From positions 1 to 7,899 of the forward strand of contig JAEZQX010000332.1 of assembly GCA_023441105.1 (NCBI GenBank): DNA of 7,899 nt. Direction: 5' to 3'. The notes beneath the pieces were generated by a model. The model worked only from the letters and a program-made list of their open reading frames with translations, did not search any database and had not been told where the DNA came from. Shown here piece after piece: positions 1-6,372 of the stretch. The position numbers were made by a program, and so were the translations under genes. This DNA is from Pseudomonadota bacterium. GTDB taxonomy: Bacteria; Pseudomonadota; Gammaproteobacteria; Burkholderiales; Burkholderiaceae. Within the stretch, counting starts at the first letter, position 1. Each line of letters begins with the position of its first letter.

Positions 1-539
1 CGCGCCCGCAGCGACGACAGCAGGGAGTCGCCGCTGGTGCGCGCCAAGTCCTCGCATTTCAGCCGCAGCGGGTCGCGCCGGCCGCCGGCCGCCCCGCAGA
101 CCACTACCCGCCAGCGCCGCTCGCCGCACCAGGCCCCCAACGCCGCCTTCGCCACGACCGCGTCGATGGCGTCGATCACGACATCGGCCTTGCGCGGCAT
201 CACCTCGTCGAGGTTGCCGGGCTCGACGAAGGCCTCGACGGCGCGGATCCCCGCCAGGGGGGCGATCTGCTGGATGCGCCGCGCCATGACCTCCACCTTG
301 GCGGCCCCGAGCGTGGATTCGAGCGCATGCACCTGGCGGTTGATGTTGGATTCGGCGATGTGGTCGAGGTCGACCAGCGTCAGGTTGCCCACGCCGGTAC
401 GGGCCAGCGCCTCGGCGGCCCAGGAGCCGACGCCCCCGACGCCGACCACCACGACGTGCGCCTGCTGCAGGCGCTTGAATGCCGCCTGGCCGATCAGCCG
501 GGTGGTGGAGGTGAAGCGCCGGTCCGGCTGGTCGGTCAC
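1..539 (-). CDS. tcdA: tRNA threonylcarbamoyladenosine dehydratase TcdA (partial, C-terminus off the left edge)
   Basis: This is a ThiF/MoeB/E1-like adenylating enzyme. By family knowledge TcdA (CsdL) uses ATP to dehydrate t6A at position 37 of ANN-decoding tRNAs to cyclic t6A, acting in the cytosol. The window holds 179 residues of a protein that is about 268 in E. coli. Visible are the nucleotide-binding glycine loop GVGGVGSW (residues 33-40), followed by AAEALARTG as in E. coli TcdA, the LVDLD strand end (55-59), the N-x-N-R-Q motif (65-69) and VIDAID (121-126). The start is GTG at 537-539. It overlaps the qorA stop as GTGA, and there is no clear Shine-Dalgarno just upstream, so translation probably depends on coupling to qorA. 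Plain ThiF or MoeB is less likely, because the RLIGQAAFKRLQQAHVVVVG region and the ARTGVGNLTL stretch follow TcdA more closely. The reading frame is intact up to the edge. Confidence 0.9.
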   Translation of the reverse strand, partial: MTDQPDRRFTSTTRLIGQAAFKRLQQAHVVVVGVGGVGSWAAEALARTGVGNLTLVDLDHIAESNINRQVHALESTLGAAKVEVMARRIQQIAPLAGIRAVEAFVEPGNLDEVMPRKADVVIDAIDAVVAKAALGAWCGERRWRVVVCGAAGGRRDPLRLKCEDLARTSGDSLLSSLRA

Positions 540-1504
540 GGCAGGAGGATGGTCTGCCCGGTCGTCTTCCTGCCCTCGAGATCGCGATGCGCCTGGGCGG
601 CGTCGGCCATCGGGTACCGCTGGGCGATCCGGATCTCCACCTTGCCGGAGCCCACCTGCCGGAACAGGTCCGCCGCCATCTCGTCCAGGTTGGCCCGCTT
701 GGCGACATGCGGGATGAGCGACGGCCGCGTGAGGTAGAGCGTGCCCTTCAGGGCCGTCAACGCCATCGGGGGAACCGGTCCCGAGGCATTGCCGAAGCTC
801 ACCATCAGGCCGAAGGGCTGCAGGCAGTCGAGCGAGGCGCTGAAGGTGTCCTTGCCGACCGAGTCGTAGACCACCGGCACCATCGCGCCATTGGTGATCT
901 CGCGCACCCGCTCGACGATGTTCTCCTGCTTGTACAGGATCACGTGGTCGCAGCCGTGGGCACGAGCCAGCTCGGCCTTCTCTTCGGAACCGACGGTGCC
1001 GATCACGGTGACGCCGAGCGCCTTGGCCCATTGCATGGCGATCAGGCCGACGCCACCGGCCGCCGCGTGAAAGAGGATGGTCTGGCCGCGCTGCAGCTTG
1101 TAGGTGCGGCGGAACAGGTACTGCACGGTCAGGCCCTTGAGCATCATGCCGGCGGCGGTCTCGAAGTCGATGCCGCGCGGCAGCTTGACGAGATGCTGCG
1201 CCGGCATCACCCGCTCCTCGGCATACGCGCCCGGCGGTCCGCTGCCGAAGGCGACCCGGTCACCAGGCTTGACGTGCGCGACGCCGTCGCCGACCTCCTC
1301 CACCACGCCGGCACCTTCCTGGCCGATGCCCGCCGGCAGCGGCAACGGATAGAGGCCGGTGCGGTGGTAGACGTCGATGAAGTTCAGGCCGGCCGCGTGC
1401 AGCCTGACCCGCGCCTCCCCCGGCCCGGGCTTGCCGACTTCGACGTCGGTCCACTCCATCATCTCCGGGCCGCCCGGCTTGCGTATGCGTATCGCCTTCG
1501 CCAT
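536..1504 (-). CDS. qorA: NADPH:quinone oxidoreductase, zinc-independent MDR family
   Basis: This is a medium-chain dehydrogenase/reductase that by family passes a hydride from NADPH to quinones in the cytosol. It has 322 residues, against 327 in E. coli QorA, and resembles it along its whole length. An N-terminal GroES-like substrate domain contains NFIDVYHRTGLYPLPLPAGI (41-60) and GQEGAGVVEEVG (61-72). A Rossmann domain follows, with the FHAAAGGVGLIAMQWAKALG stretch (145-164) carrying the AAxGGVG dinucleotide loop, then VVYDSVGKDTFSASLDCLQP (211-230) and LTRPSL (258-263). The cysteine and histidine ligands of zinc alcohol dehydrogenases are absent. The ATG at 1504 is preceded by a good GGAGAGGAAG ribosome binding site. 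The gene lies 15 nt below the SDR gene stop and overlaps tcdA by 4 nt, so the three are probably cotranscribed. The physiological substrate is not evident: related enzymes also reduce other activated alkenes. Confidence 0.93.
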   Translation of the reverse strand: MAKAIRIRKPGGPEMMEWTDVEVGKPGPGEARVRLHAAGLNFIDVYHRTGLYPLPLPAGIGQEGAGVVEEVGDGVAHVKPGDRVAFGSGPPGAYAEERVMPAQHLVKLPRGIDFETAAGMMLKGLTVQYLFRRTYKLQRGQTILFHAAAGGVGLIAMQWAKALGVTVIGTVGSEEKAELARAHGCDHVILYKQENIVERVREITNGAMVPVVYDSVGKDTFSASLDCLQPFGLMVSFGNASGPVPPMALTALKGTLYLTRPSLIPHVAKRANLDEMAADLFRQVGSGKVEIRIAQRYPMADAAQAHRDLEGRKTTGQTILLP

Positions 1505-1519
1505 CTTCCTCTCCGCTCC

Positions 1520-2299
1520 TCAGAATGTGCCTGGGTAGTTGCCACCGTCGATCAGCAGGTTCTGGCCGGTGACGTAGGCGGCCTGCTGGCTGCAGAGCCA
1601 GGCGCAGTACTGGCCGAACTCCATCTCGTCGCCGAAGCGCTGGGCCGGGATCGACTTGCGCGCGGCCTCTTCCGCCTGCTCCACGGTGACGCCTTTCTTC
1701 TTCGCCTCGGCGGCGAAGTTGCTGCGCAGCCGGTCGGTCATGAACCGGCCCGGCAGCAGGTTGTTGATGGTGACGTTGGCCGCCACGGTGGTGCGCGCCA
1801 GGCCGGCGACGAAGCCGGTCAGGCCGCTGCGCGCGCCGTTCGACAGGCCCAAAATGTCGATAGGCGCCTTCACCGCGCTCGAGGTGATGTTGACGATGCG
1901 GCCGAAGCGGCGCTCCATCATCTTGTCGACCGTCGCCTTCATCAATTCGATCGGCGTCAGCATGTTGGCATCGACCGCCGCGATCCAGTCCTCGCGGGTG
2001 AAGTCGCGGAAGTTGCCCGGCGGCGGCCCGCCCGCGTTGTTGATCAGGATGTCCACCTGCGGTGCCGCCGCCAGCACCTGCGCCCGGCCGTCCTCGCGGG
2101 TGATGTCGCCGGCCACCACGCGGACCTCGACGCCGGTCTCGCGGCGGATCCGCTCCGCCGCCGCCTGCAGGGTCGCCTCGGTGCGGGCATTGAGCACCAG
2201 GTTGACGCCTTCGCCGGCGAGCGACCGGGCGCAGCCGTAGCCGAGCCCCTTGCTGGCCGCGCAGACGATGGCCCATTTGCCCTTGATTCCAAGATCCAC
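1520..2299 (-). CDS. SDR-family oxidoreductase with a substituted catalytic Tyr/Lys pair
   Basis: This is a classical-length short-chain dehydrogenase/reductase of 259 residues, similar to FabG-type 3-oxoacyl reductases; its substrate is unknown. Numbering from the GTG at 2299, the cofactor loop reads CAASKGLG (13-20) where TGxxxGxG is usual. NNAG is at 87-90, the structural Asn at 112, the catalytic Ser at 140, and the C-terminal VTGQNLLIDGG (243-253) is typical. The active-site YxxxK is replaced by S153-N-G-A-R157. Two GTG codons could start the gene, at 2305 and 2299. I chose 2299 because the AAGGAGAGGTGA element ends 2 nt before it, which gives a workable spacing, whereas for 2305 the GGAG core would be only 2 nt away. 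The shorter form also begins MDLGIKGK, as I recall for relatives. An older annotation style might call it 3-oxoacyl-ACP reductase, but the changed motif makes that doubtful. Confidence 0.85.
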   Translation of the reverse strand: MDLGIKGKWAIVCAASKGLGYGCARSLAGEGVNLVLNARTEATLQAAAERIRRETGVEVRVVAGDITREDGRAQVLAAAPQVDILINNAGGPPPGNFRDFTREDWIAAVDANMLTPIELMKATVDKMMERRFGRIVNITSSAVKAPIDILGLSNGARSGLTGFVAGLARTTVAANVTINNLLPGRFMTDRLRSNFAAEAKKKGVTVEQAEEAARKSIPAQRFGDEMEFGQYCAWLCSQQAAYVTGQNLLIDGGNYPGTF

Positions 2300-2313
2300 T
2301 GTCACCTCTCCTT
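2299..2313 (-). promoter_or_regulatory. Ribosome binding site deciding the SDR start
   Basis: On the minus strand an AAGGAGAGGTGA stretch lies directly before the GTG at 2297-2299 and overlaps the alternative GTG at 2303-2305. The GAGGTGA part matches the 16S anti-Shine-Dalgarno complement. Its spacing favours the downstream GTG. Confidence 0.55.
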
Positions 2314-2406
2314 GTCCAGAACGACGATTCCGGCCGGGCGGCTCTGTCGCCCCCGGGCCTGCGCCCGGCGATGGCGCGATTGCAGGCGGCGCCTGCCGGA
2401 CGGGGC

Positions 2407-2412
2407 ATTATC
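2407..2412 (-). promoter_or_regulatory. Possible -10 element upstream of the SDR-qorA-tcdA unit
   Basis: The minus strand reads GATAAT here, five of six matches to TATAAT. It lies in an otherwise GC-rich gap, about 108 nt before the chosen SDR start. No good -35 hexamer sits 16-18 nt upstream (the 17-nt position reads GCCGGC), so this is only a candidate for a separate promoter. Confidence 0.25.
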
Positions 2413-2422
2413 CTTGATCCGG

Positions 2423-2444
2423 CGCCGCTGCCGGCGCAGCGGCG
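2423..2444 (-). terminator. GC-rich hairpin just below yjgR, possible terminator or 3' end structure
   Basis: CGCCGCTGC and GCAGCGGCG form a perfect 9-bp stem around a CGGC loop. The hairpin begins 13 nt after the yjgR stop on the minus strand. No T-tract follows, so it does not meet the standard intrinsic-terminator pattern. It could protect the 3' end or pause polymerase. A second, weaker repeat (CCGGGC/GCCCGG, 2353-2368) lies further down in the same gap. Confidence 0.35.
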
Positions 2445-2457
2445 GCGGGCGCCGGCG

Positions 2458-3996
2458 TCAGCGGCTCTTGAGGATGCTGCCCAGCATGCCGCGGACGATG
2501 GCCCGTCCGAGTTGCGAGCCGACGCTGCGGGCGACGCTCTTGGCAGCGGTCTCGATCACCGAGTCCTTGCGGCCGCTGCCGCCGAGCATGCCGCCAAGCG
2601 AATCCTTGAGCGCGCCACTCCACCCTTCGTCGGCCGGTGCGGCGCCGCCGACCTTGCCCTTGGCGGCCGCCTTGGCGTCGGCGGCTTCCTTGGCGCTCGC
2701 TGCCGCGGTCGCGGTACGCGCGCGCAGGACCTCATAGGCCGACTCGCGATCCTCGGTAGTGTCGTAGACGCCGGCCACCACCGACGTCTTGAGCAGCTGC
2801 CGTCGCTCGACGTCGGTCAGCGGCCCGATGCGCGAAGCCGGCGCCGCCATCCACACCCGCTCGACGATGTTGGGGCGGCCCTTCTCGTCGAGCAGCGACA
2901 CCAGCGCCTCGCCCACGCCCAGCTCGCTGATCGCCTTCTCGGCGTCGAACTTGGGGTTGACCCGCATGGTCTCGGCCGCCGCCCGCACCGCCTTCTGGTC
3001 GCGGGGGGTGAAGGCCCGCAGCGCATGCTGGATGCGATTGCCGAGCTGACCGAGCACCGTATCCGGAATGTCCAGCGGGTTCTGGGTCACGAAGAACACG
3101 CCCACGCCCTTGGAGCGGATCAGCCGCACCACCTGCTCGACCTTTTCCAGCAGCGCGCGCGGCGCCTCGTTGAACAGCAGGTGGGCCTCGTCGAAGAAGA
3201 ACACCATCTTCGGCTTCTCCGGATCGCCCACTTCCGGCAGCTGCTCGAACAGCTCCGACATCAGCCACAGCAGGAAGCTGGCATAGAGCCGTGGCGCATT
3301 GAGCAGCCGGTCCGCGGCCAGCACGTTGATCACGCCGCGGCCCTTGTCGTCGGTCTGCATCATGTCGGCGATGTTGAGCATGGGCTCGCCGAAGAAGGTG
3401 TCGCCGCCCTGCTGCTCGAGCGCGAGCATGCCGCGCTGGATGGCACCGATGGACGCCGCCGAGACGTTGCCGTACTCGGTGGTGAACTTCCTGGCGTTCT
3501 CCCCCACGTGCTGCAGCATCGCCCGCAGGTCCTTCGAATCCAGCAGCAGCAGGCCGTTGTCGTCCGCCACCTTGAAGACCAGGTGCAGCACGCCCTCCTG
3601 GGTGTCGTTCAGGCCCAGCATGCGCGACAGCAGCAGCGGGCCCATGTCGGAGATGGTGGCGCGCAGCGGATGGCCATCCTTGCCGAACACATCCCACAGG
3701 CTCACCGGAAAGTCCTGGAACGCCGGCGGCGGCAGCTGGTGCTTCTTCAGCCGCTCCTCGAGCTTGGGCGACAGGCTGCCCGCCTTGGCGATGCCGGCCA
3801 GGTCGCCCTTGACGTCGGCCATGAACACCGGCACGCCAAGCAGTGAAAGATGCTCGGCCAACCCCTGCAGGCTCACCGTCTTGCCGGTTCCGGTCGCGCC
3901 GGTGATCAGCCCATGGCGGTTCACCAGCGAGGGCAGCAGGTAGACCTCGTGGTCGTCGTTCCTGCCCAGCATCATGGGCGCAAGCGGTGATGTCAT
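2458..3996 (-). CDS. yjgR: HerA-like ATPase of the YjgR/DUF853 family
   Basis: This is a predicted cytosolic P-loop ATPase of 512 residues, near the roughly 500 of E. coli YjgR, which it resembles from end to end. Walker A is GATGTGKT (33-40) and Walker B is MVFFFDEAH (264-272, D269 and E270). VTQNP (303-307) and the [12 protein letters not shown] stretch (318-329) fit the sensor and arginine-finger regions of HerA/FtsK-type motors. An Ala/Lys-rich low-complexity linker (about 424-456) leads to a C-terminal segment with glycine-rich GGMLGGSG (468-475) and [12 protein letters not shown], which matches the family's C-terminus. There is no signal peptide or membrane segment. By family knowledge it is related to hexameric DNA-translocating ATPases, but its cellular role is not established. 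The ATG at 3996 lacks a strong ribosome binding site; the Walker A distance from the start fits the family. It diverges from yebC and is the first gene of the leftward block. Confidence 0.9.
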   Translation of the reverse strand: MTSPLAPMMLGRNDDHEVYLLPSLVNRHGLITGATGTGKTVSLQGLAEHLSLLGVPVFMADVKGDLAGIAKAGSLSPKLEERLKKHQLPPPAFQDFPVSLWDVFGKDGHPLRATISDMGPLLLSRMLGLNDTQEGVLHLVFKVADDNGLLLLDSKDLRAMLQHVGENARKFTTEYGNVSAASIGAIQRGMLALEQQGGDTFFGEPMLNIADMMQTDDKGRGVINVLAADRLLNAPRLYASFLLWLMSELFEQLPEVGDPEKPKMVFFFDEAHLLFNEAPRALLEKVEQVVRLIRSKGVGVFFVTQNPLDIPDTVLGQLGNRIQHALRAFTPRDQKAVRAAAETMRVNPKFDAEKAISELGVGEALVSLLDEKGRPNIVERVWMAAPASRIGPLTDVERRQLLKTSVVAGVYDTTEDRESAYEVLRARTATAAASAKEAADAKAAAKGKVGGAAPADEGWSGALKDSLGGMLGGSGRKDSVIETAAKSVARSVGSQLGRAIVRGMLGSILKSR

Positions 3997-4029
3997 AGCC
4001 AGTCCAGGGGGCGGTTGCAGCCGTCGGCG

Positions 4030-4065
4030 ATGATAAAATCGGCGGTCAATGAGGTTATCTTAGTT
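4030..4065. promoter_or_regulatory. AT-rich island in the yjgR/yebC divergent promoter region
   Basis: The 230-nt gap between the divergent genes contains one AT-rich patch within GC-rich sequence. On the plus strand it holds TAAAAT (4034-4039) and TTATCT (4055-4060). On the minus strand it holds TATCAT (4030-4035) and TTGACC (4044-4049). Some of these resemble sigma-70 hexamers, but I found no -35/-10 pair at 16-18 nt spacing in either direction. Both genes need a promoter in or near this region, so the placement is inferred from layout. Confidence 0.35.
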
Positions 4066-4101
4066 GCCCGTGCCGCGCCGCGCCACTCAGGTCGCATGGA
4101 A

Positions 4102-4212
4102 TGGGCCAGGGCCCAGCAGCAGCCGCGGACGGGCTTGGCCCGGCCGCCGGCGGCACCCCTCTTTTCAAGGGGGGTAGGGCCGAAGGCCCAAGGGGGGCTG
4201 GTGTCTTTTATT
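4102..4212 (+). promoter_or_regulatory. Structured leader of yebC with alternative pairings
   Basis: If transcription starts near the AT-rich island, the yebC leader contains several consecutive hairpins: TGGGC/GCCCA (4102-4115), CGGGC/GCCCG (4130-4142) and GGGCC-GAA-GGCCC (4177-4189). Flanking the last is a direct repeat, CAAGGGGGG, at 4166-4174 and 4189-4197. The strand CCCCTCTT (4156-4163) can pair over 8 bp, including one G-U, with AAGGGGGG of either copy. Pairing with the first gives a tight local hairpin; pairing with the second encloses the GGGCC hairpin. A T-rich run (4204-4212) follows, then the yebC ribosome binding site. Attenuation or a dispersed intergenic repeat are both possible readings. 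Confidence 0.3.
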
Positions 4213-4213
4213 C

Positions 4214-4220
4214 AGAAGGA
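4214..4220 (+). promoter_or_regulatory. yebC ribosome binding site
   Basis: AGAAGGA lies 6 nt before the ATG at 4227. It fixes this start over the upstream in-frame ATG at 4101, whose extension would encode a glycine- and proline-rich leader unlike any YebC N-terminus. Confidence 0.75.
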
Positions 4221-4226
4221 TCATCA

Positions 4227-4955
4227 ATGGCCGGCCATTCCAAATGGGCCAACATCCAGCATCGCAAGGGGCGCCAGGATGCCAAGCGCGGCGCGCTCTT
4301 CACCCGGCTGATCAAGGAAATCACCGTCGCCGCCCGCATCGGCGGGCCCGACGCCGCCAGCAACCCGCGATTGCGAATGGCGGTGGAGAAGGCCTCCGAA
4401 GGCAACATGTCGAAGGACACGGTGCAGCGCGCCATCCAGCGCGGCGCCGGCGGGCTCGAAGGCGCCAACTACGAGGAAGTGCGCTACGAAGGCTACGGCG
4501 TCGGCGGGGCCGCGGTGATCATCGACTGCATGACCGACAACCGCACCCGCACGGTCGCGGACGTGCGCCATGCGCTCACCAAGTTCGGCGGCAACCTCGG
4601 CACCGACGGCTCGGTCGCTTTCCAGTTCAAGCATTGCGGCCAGTTCATCTTCGCGCCCGGCACCTCAGAGGACAAGGTGATGGAGGCGGCGCTCGAGGCC
4701 GGCGCCGAAGATGTCGTCACCCATGACGACGGCGCCATCGAGGTCATCAGCGACCCGCACGACTTCGCCGCCGTCAAGGACGCGCTGGAAAAGGCGGGGC
4801 TCAAGGCGGAGGTCGCGGAGGTGGTGATGAAGCCGCTCAACGAGCTGGAGCTCAGCGGCGACGATGCCGCCAGGATGCAGAAGATCCTGGATGCGCTCGA
4901 CAACGTCGACGACATGCAGCAGGTCTACACCAACGCCGTGATCAACGAAGGCTGA
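4227..4955 (+). CDS. yebC: YebC/PmpR/TACO1-family translation factor or regulator
   Basis: This is a cytosolic YebC-family protein of 242 residues, close to the 246 of E. coli YebC. The start [20 protein letters not shown] is diagnostic. Further family blocks are [11 protein letters not shown] (46-56), [13 protein letters not shown] (61-73), [10 protein letters not shown] (82-91), [12 protein letters not shown] (104-115), [15 protein letters not shown] (120-134) and the C-terminal [12 protein letters not shown] stretch. Family members were first described as transcriptional regulators (PmpR of Pseudomonas quorum sensing). More recent work on bacterial YebC and mitochondrial TACO1 supports a role in translation of polyproline stretches. 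Which applies here cannot be read from sequence. The ATG at 4227 has a well-spaced AGAAGGA site. It heads the rightward block, with a 96-nt gap to purD. The neighbour here is purD, not ruvC as in enterics. Confidence 0.95.
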   Translation: MAGHSKWANIQHRKGRQDAKRGALFTRLIKEITVAARIGGPDAASNPRLRMAVEKASEGNMSKDTVQRAIQRGAGGLEGANYEEVRYEGYGVGGAAVIIDCMTDNRTRTVADVRHALTKFGGNLGTDGSVAFQFKHCGQFIFAPGTSEDKVMEAALEAGAEDVVTHDDGAIEVISDPHDFAAVKDALEKAGLKAEVAEVVMKPLNELELSGDDAARMQKILDALDNVDDMQQVYTNAVINEG

Positions 4956-4957
4956 AC

Positions 4958-4977
4958 GCCAGCTCCCCGGCGCTGGC
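4958..4977 (+). other. Weak inverted repeat in the yebC-purD gap
   Basis: GCCAGC (4958-4963) and GCTGGC (4972-4977) can form a 6-bp stem with an 8-nt loop directly after the yebC stop. There is no T-run after it, so it is unlikely to be a strong intrinsic terminator. No clear promoter is visible in the 96-nt gap, and read-through into purD is plausible. Confidence 0.25.
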
Positions 4978-5051
4978 AGCTCCTCCAGCCAGCCCCGCAG
5001 CCGACAGGTCCCGCGATCCGTAACGAACACGCAGCCAAGAGCAGGTAGCAA

Positions 5052-6353
5052 TTGTCAGGTACGAGAAAATGTCTGGTCATCGGGGGCGGCGGGCGTGAGC
5101 ATGCCATGGCGTGGCGACTCGCCCAGGCGCGCGGCATGGAGACCGTCTACGTCGCGCCCGGCAACGCCGGTACCGCCCTCGAACCGCGGTTGCGCAACCT
5201 GCCGCTGACGGGGATCGATCCGCTGGCGCTGTTCGCCGAACGGGAGAAGGTCGACTTCACCATCGTCGGCCCCGAAGGGCCGCTCGCCGACGGCATCGTC
5301 GACGTCTTTCGCGCCCGCGGCCTGCCCATCTTCGGCCCCACCAAGGCCGCCGCGCAGCTGGAATCCTCGAAGGACTTCGCCAAGGCCTTCATGAAGCGGC
5401 ACGGGATTCCCACCGCCTCGTACCGCACCTTCAGCGATCCGGTCGATGCCAAGGCCTGGATCAGCGGCCGCGGCGCGCCCATCGTGGTGAAGGCCGACGG
5501 CCTCGCCGCCGGCAAGGGCGTGGTGGTCGCGGAGACGGTCGCCGAGGCGCATGCCGCCGTGGATCGGATGCTGGGCGCCAGCGCCACCGCCGGCGCGCGG
5601 GTGGTGGTGGAGGAATTCCTGCAGGGCGAGGAAGCGAGCTTCATCGTGATGGTCGACGGCCGCCACGTGCTCACCCTCGCCTCGAGCCAGGACCACAAGC
5701 GCCTGCTCGACGGCGACAAGGGTCCCAACACCGGCGGCATGGGCGCCTATTCGCCGACACCGATCATCACCCCGGACATCAACGCCCGCGTCCTGCGCGA
5801 GATCGTCGTTCCCACCGTGACCGGCATGGCGGCCGACGGCATTCCCTTCACCGGCTTTCTCTATGCCGGCCTGATGATCGACAGGCAAGGCAATCCCCGG
5901 ACGCTGGAATTCAACTGCCGGCTCGGCGATCCCGAGGCGCAGGTGATCATGGCCCGGCTCAAGAGCGACTTCGCGCAACTGGTGAAGGCCGGCATCGAAG
6001 GCCGGCTGGACCAGGTCGAGGCGCAGTGGGACCGGCGCAGCGCGCTGTGCGTGGTGATGGCGGCGGAGGGATATCCGGAGGCACCGCGCAAGGGCGTGCC
6101 CATCACCGGCTTTCCCGCCGGCGGCAACCCGGAGCACGGTTCTCCGCTCGTCTTCCACGCCGGCACCGCCCAGACTGGCGGGGACGTGGTGACCAGCGGC
6201 GGCCGGGTGCTGGGCGTCACCGCGCTGGGCGATTCGCTGAAGATGGCGCACGGCAGCGCCTACGAGGCGGTGCGCCGGATCGCCTTCGACGGCGCGCAGT
6301 ACCGCAGCGACATCGGCCACCATGCGCTGCCGGGCGCCGGGTCGCGTCGATGA
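5052..6353 (+). CDS. purD: Phosphoribosylamine-glycine ligase (GARS)
   Basis: PurD makes glycinamide ribonucleotide from 5-phosphoribosylamine, glycine and ATP, the second step of de novo purine synthesis, in the cytosol. It is a full-length ATP-grasp enzyme of 433 residues. The N-domain has GGGGREHA (11-18), [12 protein letters not shown] (34-45) and IVGPEGPL (71-78). The ATP-grasp core has [11 protein letters not shown] (147-157), [11 protein letters not shown] (187-197), SQDHKR (212-217) and [12 protein letters not shown] (224-235). The family signature [10 protein letters not shown] (286-295) carries metal ligands. The C-terminus ends [10 protein letters not shown] plus a short GAGSRR tail. 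The start is TTG at 5052: a TAG at 5046-5048 closes the frame just upstream, and the next in-frame ATG (codon 19) would remove the GGGGREHA loop. AGGT about 5 nt before it is a modest ribosome binding site. The stop overlaps hemF as ATGA. Confidence 0.96.
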   Translation: MSGTRKCLVIGGGGREHAMAWRLAQARGMETVYVAPGNAGTALEPRLRNLPLTGIDPLALFAEREKVDFTIVGPEGPLADGIVDVFRARGLPIFGPTKAAAQLESSKDFAKAFMKRHGIPTASYRTFSDPVDAKAWISGRGAPIVVKADGLAAGKGVVVAETVAEAHAAVDRMLGASATAGARVVVEEFLQGEEASFIVMVDGRHVLTLASSQDHKRLLDGDKGPNTGGMGAYSPTPIITPDINARVLREIVVPTVTGMAADGIPFTGFLYAGLMIDRQGNPRTLEFNCRLGDPEAQVIMARLKSDFAQLVKAGIEGRLDQVEAQWDRRSALCVVMAAEGYPEAPRKGVPITGFPAGGNPEHGSPLVFHAGTAQTGGDVVTSGGRVLGVTALGDSLKMAHGSAYEAVRRIAFDGAQYRSDIGHHALPGAGSRR

Positions 6354-6372
6354 GCGCGTCGATGAGCGCGTC
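6343..6372 (+). repeat. 12-bp tandem repeat (2.5 copies) across the purD stop/hemF start
   Basis: Positions 6343-6372 repeat perfectly with period 12 (unit CGCGTCGATGAG). The purD frame reads CGA-TGA in both copies (stops at 6351-6353 and 6363-6365). The hemF frame reads ATG-AGC-GCG-TCG/A in both, giving MSASMSAS. The unit length keeps both frames intact. Confidence 0.85.

Noticed and set aside
424..536. Possible ThiF or MoeB instead of TcdA for the leftmost gene
   Set aside because: The N-terminal sequence around the glycine loop and the SWAAEALARTG stretch follow TcdA. The truncation prevents checking the C-terminal part, but nothing supports a thiamine or molybdopterin context.
2300..2305. 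Alternative SDR start at the upstream GTG
   Set aside because: The GGAG core would be only 2 nt from this codon. The GTG at 2297-2299 has better spacing. The difference is two residues, so the rejection is not firm.
587..2737. A 716-codon open frame on the plus strand
   Set aside because: It lies opposite qorA and the SDR gene, is rich in Arg, His, Asp and Ala with no recognisable motif, and is the usual antisense frame of GC-rich coding sequence.
2371..3846. A 491-codon open frame on the plus strand
   Set aside because: It is antisense to yjgR, whose Walker motifs and full-length family match are clear. Its composition is typical of a shadow frame.
4015..4039. TTGCAG and TAAAAT as a sigma-70 promoter for yebC
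   Set aside because: The spacer is only 13 nt, too short for a normal -35/-10 pair.
4101..4226. Upstream extension of yebC from the ATG at 4101
   Set aside because: The added 42 residues are low-complexity Gly/Ala/Pro sequence absent from the family, and the ATG at 4227 has the proper ribosome site and the diagnostic [10 protein letters not shown] start.
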